From NCBI GenBank assembly GCA_028723545.1, contig JAQYER010000087.1, forward strand, positions 1 through 5,630: a DNA stretch of 5,630 nucleotides. The letters run 5' to 3'. Shown here piece after piece: positions 1 through 5,630 of the stretch (positions are counted from its first letter, which is position 1; each line of letters opens with the position of its first letter). A program made the position numbers and the translations under genes. Source of the stretch: Caryophanales bacterium. GTDB lineage: Bacteria; Bacillota_I; Bacilli_A; RFN20; CAG-826. The notes beneath the pieces are model-generated. The model saw only the letters and a list, made by a program, of their open reading frames with translations, was not told the origin of the DNA and made no database searches.

Positions 1-454
1 TGTATTCAACACCTTCTGTAACTTGATATGTTAATTTTGATAAATCAAATTCGTCAACATAGAAACTTGAAGTTGCATAAGAACCTGTTAACCAGTGGGA
101 ATCTTTTGTGTTAACAGCAACGCCATCCCAATAGAAAGTGATTGTTGGAACTGCTTTAACAGGTCTTGCTTTGACTTCGAATAACACCCAGTCAACTGCA
201 GATAAATATGTATCATCTTCAACTGTTGTAATTTTGAATGCATATGTTGCAGGTGTTAAAGGATCTGTTAATTCTACTGGAACTTCATTGATTTCATATT
301 GGGTTGTGTATTCAACACTTTCTGTAACTTGATATGTTAATTTTGATAAATCAAATTCATCAACATAGAAACTTGAAGTTGCATAAGAACCTGTTAACCA
401 GTGTGATTCTTTTGTATTGATTTCTGTTCCATCCCAATAGAATGTGATTGTTGG
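1..454 (-). repeat. 306-bp (102-codon) tandem repeat inside the lipoprotein gene
   Basis: One full unit (149-454) is followed in gene direction by a second copy (1-148) cut by the window edge. The period is exactly 306 bp, so the reading frame is kept. Positions 1-100 match 307-406 at 97 of 100 bases; two of the three differences are synonymous. The next 48 bases (101-148 against 407-454) differ at about 11 positions, so identity drops sharply outside the core. The core encodes SHWLTGSYATSS followed by FYVDEFDLSKLTYQ. More copies may lie beyond the left edge. Confidence 0.9.
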
Positions 455-1105
455 GTTTTCTTTAACAACTGCTGGGAGTAATTCAAATGAAATTGATGCA
501 GTTGTGGAACCAATTGTATCTGTTCTAGCGACAGATGCATTTAAGAAATAAACACCTTCTTCTGTTGGAGCTGCATCAAGAGTTGCACCAGTTGCATCAC
601 TATATGTATAAGTAATTACCGCTGTTTCAACAGATGATTTTGCGTAGATATTTAATTCTTCGCCAACTCTAAATTGATGACCATCTGTAAGTGGAACATC
701 ATTGCCATAATAGAATGTTAATGTTGGAATATGGCGTAATAAGAATGATCTTGATAATGAACCAGCGTTATATTCTGCTGTTTCAGTTGTTGTAACAGTG
801 ATTGTATAATCGCCTGCTTCTGTTGGAGCTTCGCTACCAACACTTGTACCACCTTTGTAATATGTGACAGTATGAGTTAATGTTTCTGGAGTGATAGTAA
901 TTGTAGGAGTTCTGAATCCATCAACTTCATATTGTTCACCTTCCACTAATCCGATGGTGATAGTCGGGTCTTGCTTTGTGATAGGAGTTTCACTTGTTGA
1001 GCTTGATGGTCCAACACTAGATGTGTTTGGATTAGCACAAGCTGTGACAACCATTCCTAAGAAACCAGCAAGGACGAATGGAATAATCTTTTTAGTAATT
1101 TTCAT
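1..1105 (-). CDS. Repeat-containing surface lipoprotein, 3' end outside window
   Basis: An open frame of 368 visible residues runs off the left edge without a stop. The ATG at 1105 is preceded by AAAAGGAGG 11 nt upstream. The N-terminus is a lipoprotein signal: KK at residues 5-6, a hydrophobic stretch at 7-22, and a lipobox-like VTAC with Cys23 as the predicted lipidated residue. A Ser/Thr/Pro-rich linker follows (about 24-45). The rest is a series of beta-rich units, each opening with a PTIT or PTLT motif at residues 47, 127, 218 and 320. The first contains APTEAGDYTITV, which resembles MBG/Ig-like bacterial surface domains. Units three and four are a tandem repeat of 102 residues, identical at 44 of the 49 residues that can be compared. 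The protein is probably anchored on the outer face of the membrane and could be an adhesin or ligand binder. No solute-binding-protein fold is recognisable. It is the last gene visible in the operon, 6 bp after the ATPase gene. Lipoprotein status is well supported; the function is unknown. Confidence 0.85.
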   Translation of the reverse strand, partial: MKITKKIIPFVLAGFLGMVVTACANPNTSSVGPSSSTSETPITKQDPTITIGLVEGEQYEVDGFRTPTITITPETLTHTVTYYKGGTSVGSEAPTEAGDYTITVTTTETAEYNAGSLSRSFLLRHIPTLTFYYGNDVPLTDGHQFRVGEELNIYAKSSVETAVITYTYSDATGATLDAAPTEEGVYFLNASVARTDTIGSTTASISFELLPAVVKENPTITFYWDGTEINTKESHWLTGSYATSSFYVDEFDLSKLTYQVTESVEYTTQYEINEVPVELTDPLTPATYAFKITTVEDDTYLSAVDWVLFEVKARPVKAVPTITFYWDGVAVNTKDSHWLTGSYATSSFYVDEFDLSKLTYQVTEGVEY

Positions 1106-1111
1106 AAGTTA

Positions 1112-2581
1112 TTATTCCTCCTTTTTGAAAATACTTGTTTCCTTTTCATCACTTGTGAAAAGGTGGATTTTAGATTTATTAATTTCAGCGCAAATTACTT
1201 CTCCCATATTATTTAGTAATCTATCTGCTGATTTAATAACGAGTTTAAATGGAACCTTGTTAAGAGATTCTGTATGTGCAAGAGTTTCACTGCCAAGGAC
1301 TTCGGTTAATACAATTTTCATTGCAAAACCGCCTTCTTTTACGATAGAAACGTCTTCACTTCTAATTCCGAAGATAACTTGATGTTCTTCACCATCAAGA
1401 TATTGTTCTTGAATTGGTCTTAATTCTTTTAAGTCGACATCAAGGTTATATTCTTCATTAAATTTAATATTAAGAGTTGTGTCGTTTGTCTTTTTGATAA
1501 TGACTTCAACAAAGTTCATTTGAGGTGTGCCTAAGAAACCTGCAACGAATCTATTGACCGGGAAGTCATATAAATTTGTTGGTGAATCAACTTGTTGAAT
1601 AACGCCATTTCTCATGATGACAATTCTTGTACCCATCGACATAGCTTCTACTTGGTCGTGGGTAACATAGATGAATGGAATATCTAATTTATTATATAAA
1701 TTGATAATTTCAACACGCATTTGTTGACGTAATTTTGCGTCTAAGTTAGATAAAGGTTCATCTAATAAGAAGATTTTTGGTGTACGGACAATCGCTCTAC
1801 CTAAGGCAACACGTTGTCTTTGACCACCTGACATTGCTTTTGGTCTTCTATCTAATAATTCTTCAATATCTAAAATTTTTGCGGCTTCATTTACTCTTGA
1901 AACGATTTCTTCATTTGGTAAATGTTTGTCTTTATATAATGGAACTTTATTATTTGAGAAATATTCCAAGTCTTTATGTGCGTTTTTTAATTTTTCTTCT
2001 AAAACTTCTAAAGTTCTTGTGTCATATTTATTAACTAATTTATCAAGAACAATCTTTAAAGATTCTAATTTCTTTTTATCTTGTTCTTGTTTGATTTTTT
2101 CTTGTGTGATTTGGATTTTTTCTTCTAATTTACGTAAAGCAGCGATTTTGCGATTACATATTTTAATATCTGCTTCAATAGAAGAAATTAAACCTTTATC
2201 AATACCATAAACTTGATTACCTTCTTTATCTAAAATTGGTGTAGGTACTTTCATATTCTTTAATCCAAATGACATATTTTCTCTAGCGGTCATATGTGGA
2301 TAAAGAGCATAGTTTTGGAAAACCATTGCGATATTGCGATATTTAGGTTCTACATCGTTCATTAATTGATCATCGATATAGATGTTACCTTTTGTATTTT
2401 CTTCTAAACCTGCGATCATTCTTAAAGTAGTGGACTTACCGCAGCCAGAAGGACCGATAAAGACAATAAATTCTTTTTCTTTAACATCAATAGAAAAATC
2501 TGAAACCGCTAAAACGTCAGGGTTTTTTCTACCTTGTCCAGGATAGACTTTATATACATTTTCTAATCTTAACATCGACAT
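1112..2581 (-). CDS. ugpC: Sugar ABC transporter ATP-binding protein (MsmX/UgpC/MalK type) with coiled-coil insertion
   Basis: A cytoplasmic ATPase of 489 residues that would energise carbohydrate uptake by ABC importers of the MalK/MsmX/UgpC family. Motifs in order: Walker A GPSGCGKST (43-51), Q-loop VFQNYALYPHMT (Q89), signature SGGQRQR (251-257), Walker B IFLLDEP with catalytic E275, D-loop SNLD (278-281) and switch H308 in VTHD. From about 355 to the end is the MalK-type regulatory (TOBE/OB) domain, including GIRSEDV (405-411). All catalytic motifs are intact. Family members are usually about 360-380 residues; the excess is an insertion of about 105 residues at 114-221. The ATG at 2581 was chosen because AAGGAG lies 9 nt upstream; the frame extends to a TTG at 2638, but that has no such site and would overlap the preceding gene. 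No permease or binding protein adjoins it, so it may serve transporters encoded elsewhere, as MsmX does in other Bacillota. The symbol is a family label; the true substrate is unknown. Confidence 0.93.
   Translation of the reverse strand: MSMLRLENVYKVYPGQGRKNPDVLAVSDFSIDVKEKEFIVFIGPSGCGKSTTLRMIAGLEENTKGNIYIDDQLMNDVEPKYRNIAMVFQNYALYPHMTARENMSFGLKNMKVPTPILDKEGNQVYGIDKGLISSIEADIKICNRKIAALRKLEEKIQITQEKIKQEQDKKKLESLKIVLDKLVNKYDTRTLEVLEEKLKNAHKDLEYFSNNKVPLYKDKHLPNEEIVSRVNEAAKILDIEELLDRRPKAMSGGQRQRVALGRAIVRTPKIFLLDEPLSNLDAKLRQQMRVEIINLYNKLDIPFIYVTHDQVEAMSMGTRIVIMRNGVIQQVDSPTNLYDFPVNRFVAGFLGTPQMNFVEVIIKKTNDTTLNIKFNEEYNLDVDLKELRPIQEQYLDGEEHQVIFGIRSEDVSIVKEGGFAMKIVLTEVLGSETLAHTESLNKVPFKLVIKSADRLLNNMGEVICAEINKSKIHLFTSDEKETSIFKKEE
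1117..1125 (-). promoter_or_regulatory. Shine-Dalgarno of the lipoprotein gene, inside the end of the ATPase gene
   Basis: The minus strand reads AAAAGGAGG, a strong match to the 16S anti-Shine-Dalgarno sequence, 11 nt before the ATG at 1105. The same bases encode part of the last residues (KKEE) of the upstream ATPase, whose TAA is at 1112-1114. This layout favours translational coupling and fixes the lipoprotein start. Confidence 0.85.
1919..2242 (-). other. Coiled-coil insertion in the ABC ATPase (residues about 114-221)
   Basis: Between FGLKNMKVP, which follows the Q-loop, and NEEIVSRVNEAAKIL, which precedes the signature motif, ordinary family members have only a few residues. Here about 105 residues are inserted. 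They are rich in Lys, Glu, Leu and Ile with heptad-like spacing, for example LRKLEEKIQITQEKIKQEQ and TLEVLEEKLKNAHKDLEYF. Two long helices separated near KYDTRT would form an antiparallel hairpin. The insert sits in the helical subdomain that contacts the permease. The surrounding frame is intact, so this is an in-frame expansion rather than a frameshift artefact. Enlarged ATPases of this family are known from mycoplasmas; whether their inserts are homologous cannot be judged here. Confidence 0.8.
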
Positions 2582-2590
2582 AAATGCATT

Positions 2591-2596
2591 CTCCTT
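2591..2596 (-). promoter_or_regulatory. Shine-Dalgarno of the ABC ATPase gene, overlapping the ROK stop codon
   Basis: The minus strand reads TAAGGAG: the TAA at 2595-2597 ends the ROK gene and shares its last bases with AAGGAG. The spacing to the ATG at 2581 is 9 nt. This decides the ATPase start and suggests that translation of the two genes is coupled. Confidence 0.85.
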
Positions 2597-3752
2597 ATTC
2601 TTGTATTTTTCTTTTAATTTCCTCGAATAAAATTTCAATCGCTAATGAAATAGTGCCGAGTACTTCTGCTTGTTTTCCAATTTTAGAGACAATGATTTCT
2701 GGTTGGTTGATTAAACCAGAAGAAGATTTGATAATTTGATCAATATAATCTTTTCCAAAATTCATCGCACGTCCTGAAAGAACAAATTTATTGATATCGT
2801 AGACATCACCAATTTGTACAAGTGCGTTTCCGACAACTTTTGCACTTTCTAAGACGAGATTTCTAACTTCTTCATTTGAATTATAAAGCTCAAATAATTC
2901 ATCTCTACTAACTTTATGACCAACGATTTCTCTAGCTTTTTCTCTTAAAGCTCTTAAAGAAATAAATTCGTCAATATGGTCATAAACTTTGCCATCATAA
3001 TGTTTAATAAGACCAAATTCCCCAGCAAAACCCATGTCTCCTAGGAAAATTTGTTTGTTTAAAACGATACCTCCACCGACACCGTAATCGATATTGAAAT
3101 AAACACCATTAGTAACATCTTTTAACGCTCCATTATAAATTTCGCCATAAGTCATAATGTTGTTATCGTTTTCGAGTGTAACGGTCGCATCTTTAAATAA
3201 TTTTTCAAATGTTTTTTGAATAAAGTGGCTTTCAGAGAACAATTCTTTGTCGAATTGTGAAGAAAGCACTAATTCGCCAGTTTTTTGATTAACTCTACCA
3301 GGTAAAGCGATAACAACTGATTTAACTGGCACGTTATTCTTGTTATTTTCAATGAGTAGTTTTGAACTAACCAAAGCTAAATCATAAATAGTGGATTTAC
3401 TATATTTTTCAATTTGTAAATCTGTTGTTGCAATGATTTTTTGTGAGAAATCCATCAATGAAATTGAAGCGTGTAAGTTAGATATATTAATTCCCAAAAT
3501 TAAAGAATAGTTGGGATTTAAAACATATAAAACCCTTTTTCTGCCTAAGCCACAGATCGATTTAGTTTCATCAATTTTGATAACATTAATCTCTAAAAGT
3601 TGTTTGATGATACTACTAGCTGTCGCGTGACTAAGTAGCAATTCGTGAGCGATTTCAGTACCAGAACAAGGTTTGTTTCTGAGCAAATTCAAAACTAGTT
3701 CAGTATTGATTTCTCTTGAAAAAGTTTGAGTTTTTCCTAATTTTACTGCCAT
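2595..3752 (-). CDS. ROK-family transcriptional repressor (XylR/NagC-like)
   Basis: A cytoplasmic protein of 385 residues, the usual length for ROK repressors. Residues 18-75 form a winged helix: the HTH is at 30-54 (SGTEIAHELLLSHATASS within it), followed by a wing, GLGRKRVLYVLNP (68-80). From about 84 on is the ROK sugar-binding domain: ALPGRVNQKTG (149-159), ENDNN (194-198, keeping the conserved Asp196), GVGGGI (224-229) and AGEFG (243-247). The first ROK strand reads LGINISNLHAS, so the DxGxT phosphate motif of the kinases is missing. This fits a regulator rather than a sugar kinase. The family's GEIGH histidine and CxCGxxGC zinc site are also absent; the only cysteines are C29 and C67. 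By family analogy it would bind operator DNA and release it on binding a sugar or sugar phosphate. The ATG at 3752 starts 4 bp after the upstream stop. Co-transcription with a sugar ATPase supports a role in carbohydrate control; the ligand is unknown. Confidence 0.92.
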   Translation of the reverse strand: MAVKLGKTQTFSREINTELVLNLLRNKPCSGTEIAHELLLSHATASSIIKQLLEINVIKIDETKSICGLGRKRVLYVLNPNYSLILGINISNLHASISLMDFSQKIIATTDLQIEKYSKSTIYDLALVSSKLLIENNKNNVPVKSVVIALPGRVNQKTGELVLSSQFDKELFSESHFIQKTFEKLFKDATVTLENDNNIMTYGEIYNGALKDVTNGVYFNIDYGVGGGIVLNKQIFLGDMGFAGEFGLIKHYDGKVYDHIDEFISLRALREKAREIVGHKVSRDELFELYNSNEEVRNLVLESAKVVGNALVQIGDVYDINKFVLSGRAMNFGKDYIDQIIKSSSGLINQPEIIVSKIGKQAEVLGTISLAIEILFEEIKRKIQE

Positions 3753-3756
3753 TATT

Positions 3757-5630
3757 CTATCCTACCAATCCTAAAATAGAGCCATTAAATGAGCATGCGA
3801 GAATCTTTCCAGAATTCATTGCTGTAAATTTACCTGTTCTTAAGGAATCGATTGAATAATCAACACCATTGGAATTCTTAACTTCTGAATTAATGAATGA
3901 AACATTCTCACATATAGCATTAGCAGACATTGTGCCAGCGAAAGCACCAATCCAGCTATTGCCACTTACTTTAATGTTTTCAAACATTATATCATAACAT
4001 TCACCATTGAAAGCGCCGAAGAAGCCAACGCCATATCTAGATGCTCTATATTGGTCTTGTTTTTCACTTGATTTTAAAGTTAAGTATTTTTCGTTATCTG
4101 TGATAACTGCGTTTTTAATTGTGTGTCCTAAACCAAAGATTTTACCAGTGAATTCACGGTATTCATTAGCGTCTTCATTGGTGTAACCAATGCCATAGAT
4201 TGTATCTCCACCGAAATCAATATCCGCAGTGAGATAGAATGTCTTACTATAGTATTGTTCATATTTTGTAGGACTTGCTGTTTTTGCATTGAAATATTTA
4301 TAGAAATCTTCTTTTGAAGAAATAGCAATTGCGTCTTCTGGAATATTATTAACTGCATATCTATTATGGGAAATATATGTTGCATACATTCTATATATTT
4401 CACCATCTGCTAAAACGAGTCTGAAACCTAAATCTATATCTGGTGAAGACTGAATGATTTCTTTAGAAATTGTAATAGTTTGACCGGAAGTAGTGTATTC
4501 AACTTCATTGCCATATAAATATAATTTAGCACCTGTTAAATTGACTCCTTCAGGTAATGTGAATGAAGGATTATTTGTGTCATCAGCGTAAATAACTGAA
4601 ACAGGAGCGTTCAAATAATTTGGAGTAGTAATGCTTAATTCAAGAGAATCTGTTAAACCACTTGATTCTGCAACTAATATGAAATTCTTTTCAGTATTTC
4701 TAGAAGCTTCTTCAGAAATGATTAATTCATCTCCATTAATTGAAACACCTGGATAATCTTCTGGTAAGAAAGACCATCTAACATTTTGATTTGCATCACT
4801 TGGAGTGACCAAAGCGCTTAATTTATATCTTTCACCTGGTTCAACTTTATTGTTGTTGAAAGAATTATTGATCTTAATAGATTCGGTCGCGCTATATAAA
4901 TAGAATGTTTTTGTATCTTCTAATTCTAAACCGTTGTCATCAATTGCGATTGTGACATTGATTTCATTTTTAGTAGCATTTGATGTATTAATTTTATTAC
5001 CATCGACAATGCAGCCTTCATCATCAGTTGTAATTGTGACTTTAGATAAATATTCGTCTTTTAAATCACTTGGATTAATTGCGATATCTAATTCAATCGT
5101 GTCACCTTTAACATATTCCACATCATCGTTTTGTAATGAAATGCTATATGGATAATAGAATTTAAGGTCACTTTTAAGTGTTGGGTATGAATCGCCTGTG
5201 ATATCCCAATATTGTTCTGGAAGATTCATATCTATCTTATGAGCGATTAAATCTGTTTTAGATTCGAATAATGCGCAATTAATACCATCTAAACCAGTTG
5301 TGAATGAGGAATATCCTTCTTTTGTTGCGTAACAATTTCTAATTGTGCCTTCGTTTAAACCGACGAATGCACCAATTTGAGATTCGCCTTGGATTGTACC
5401 TAAAGCATAACAATTTTCAATTGTACCCATATTACGTCCGACGAAACCACCGACGATTCTATAAGAATTACCACCGTAATTGTTTGAAACATTAACATTT
5501 GTCCAACAGTTGATAATTTTTCCTTCGTTAAAACCAGCAAGTGCACCAGCAAAGGAAGCAGTAGTGTTATCGTTGTTAGAAATTAAACCTAAGTTTTTAA
5601 TTGTTGCTAAGTTATAAACGTAACCGAATA
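3757..5630 (-). CDS. Large GLUG-repeat / Ig-like surface protein, N-terminus outside window
   Basis: The frame is open to the right edge; 623 residues are visible. The ATG at 5430 is internal, because 66 in-frame codons precede it and continue the same repeats. Layout by visible residue: 1-110, GLUG beta-helix repeats; 140-152, YWDITGDSYPTLK, a typical end to such arrays; about 161-246, an Ig-like beta domain; about 249-333, a domain resembling Big2 (ALVTPSDANQNVRWSFLPED); about 339-421, a third beta domain; 428-623, a second GLUG-type module with YLTADIDFGG, FTGKIFGLGHTIKN and GVGFFGAFNGECYDIMFENI. GLUG and Big2 domains are typical of exported adhesins and large cell-surface proteins of gut bacteria, so an extracellular location is inferred; no signal peptide can be seen because the N-terminus is missing. 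The protein ends directly after the repeats, with no LPXTG motif or C-terminal membrane segment. It is the most upstream gene visible and abuts the ROK gene. The ligand is unknown. Confidence 0.85.
   Translation of the reverse strand, partial: FGYVYNLATIKNLGLISNNDNTTASFAGALAGFNEGKIINCWTNVNVSNNYGGNSYRIVGGFVGRNMGTIENCYALGTIQGESQIGAFVGLNEGTIRNCYATKEGYSSFTTGLDGINCALFESKTDLIAHKIDMNLPEQYWDITGDSYPTLKSDLKFYYPYSISLQNDDVEYVKGDTIELDIAINPSDLKDEYLSKVTITTDDEGCIVDGNKINTSNATKNEINVTIAIDDNGLELEDTKTFYLYSATESIKINNSFNNNKVEPGERYKLSALVTPSDANQNVRWSFLPEDYPGVSINGDELIISEEASRNTEKNFILVAESSGLTDSLELSITTPNYLNAPVSVIYADDTNNPSFTLPEGVNLTGAKLYLYGNEVEYTTSGQTITISKEIIQSSPDIDLGFRLVLADGEIYRMYATYISHNRYAVNNIPEDAIAISSKEDFYKYFNAKTASPTKYEQYYSKTFYLTADIDFGGDTIYGIGYTNEDANEYREFTGKIFGLGHTIKNAVITDNEKYLTLKSSEKQDQYRASRYGVGFFGAFNGECYDIMFENIKVSGNSWIGAFAGTMSANAICENVSFINSEVKNSNGVDYSIDSLRTGKFTAMNSGKILACSFNGSILGLVG
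3760..3763 (-). promoter_or_regulatory. Weak Shine-Dalgarno (AGGA) of the ROK gene
   Basis: The minus strand reads GGTAGGATAG, with AGGA 7 nt before the ATG at 3752. It overlaps the last sense codon and the TAG (3757-3759) of the upstream gene. The match is poorer than at the other two starts in this operon, so ROK expression may be low or depend on ribosomes finishing the upstream gene. Confidence 0.6.
5329..5544 (-). repeat. Three GLUG repeats in the surface protein
   Basis: Three related segments follow one another: ALAGFNEGKIINCW, GGFVGRNMGTIENCY and GAFVGLNEGTIRNCY (visible residues 29-42, 60-74 and 86-100). They share the pattern G-x-N-x-G-x-I-x-N-C-(Y/W). The cysteines fall at 41, 73 and 99, so unit length varies from 26 to 32 residues. 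Each unit would form one rung of a beta-helix with stacked Asn and Cys positions. The array probably continues upstream, off the right edge. The repeats are conserved in protein rather than in DNA, which indicates an old expansion. Confidence 0.8.

Noticed and set aside
1..454. Direct repeats as a CRISPR array or mobile element
   Set aside because: The period is 306 bp, in frame with a coding sequence, with no short palindromic repeats, spacers, terminal inverted repeats or transposase.
1..1105. Lipoprotein as the substrate-binding protein of the adjacent ATPase
   Set aside because: After the lipobox it consists of repeated beta-rich units with Ig-like motifs; nothing resembles a periplasmic-binding fold.
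891..1382. Plus-strand open frame of 163 codons
   Set aside because: It lies antisense across the lipoprotein signal sequence and the end of the ATPase gene, both of which have clear family features and ribosome binding sites. Its product has no recognisable domain.
1777..2210. Two overlapping plus-strand open frames opposite the ATPase
   Set aside because: They are antisense to the signature motif and coiled-coil insert; the Leu/Phe/Ser-rich products are what a Lys/Glu-rich coding strand gives on its complement.
2582..2638. Longer ATPase start at a TTG (2638), adding 19 residues
   Set aside because: It would overlap the ROK gene by 44 bp, add a Lys-rich leader absent from the family and lack a ribosome binding site, whereas the ATG at 2581 has AAGGAG at 9 nt.
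2595..3752. ROK gene as a glucokinase or fructokinase
   Set aside because: It carries an N-terminal winged helix and lacks the DxGxT ATP-binding motif needed for kinase activity.
4128..4406. Minus-strand frame of 92 codons within the GLUG gene
   Set aside because: It is an out-of-frame shadow inside the surface protein gene, with low-complexity composition and no motif.
5428..5430. ATG at 5430 as the true start of the GLUG protein
   Set aside because: The frame continues upstream for 66 codons of matching GLUG repeats (NCW and GGFVG motifs), so this Met is internal.

Overview
The window is AT-rich, low-GC bacterial DNA, entirely protein-coding, with four genes all on the minus strand (transcription runs right to left). 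The gaps between genes are 4, 13 and 6 bp, so the four look like one operon whose promoter and terminator both lie outside the window. All nine tryptophan codons seen are TGG and no reading frame contains an internal TGA. This points to the standard bacterial code rather than the Mycoplasma/Spiroplasma code. The Ser/Thr-rich lipoprotein, the AAGGAG/AGGAGG ribosome binding sites and the MsmX/UgpC-type ATPase suggest an uncultured gut-type Bacillota or an Acholeplasma-like lineage; this placement is inference.

In transcription order: (1) the 3' part of a large surface-type protein (3757-5630, N-terminus off the right edge) with GLUG beta-helix repeats, three Ig-like stretches and a second GLUG-type module; (2) a ROK-family winged-helix repressor of the XylR/NagC type (2595-3752) that lacks both the ROK kinase ATP motif and the family's usual zinc-binding cysteines; (3) a MsmX/UgpC/MalK-type sugar ABC transporter ATPase (1112-2581) with an unusual insertion of about 105 residues, rich in Lys/Glu and predicted to be coiled coil, between the Q-loop and the signature motif; (4) the 5' part of a secreted lipoprotein (1-1105, C-terminus off the left edge) built of Ig-like units, the last two forming a 306-bp tandem repeat.

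Inferred logic: a sugar-responsive repressor and a shared sugar-transporter ATPase are co-transcribed with two exported beta-rich proteins that could bind host or dietary glycans or surfaces. No permease, substrate-binding protein or glycosidase is visible, so the substrate cannot be named. The least ordinary features are the coiled-coil insertion in the ATPase, the very recent-looking duplication in the lipoprotein, the degenerate ROK metal site, and the pairing of sugar-uptake control genes with surface proteins.
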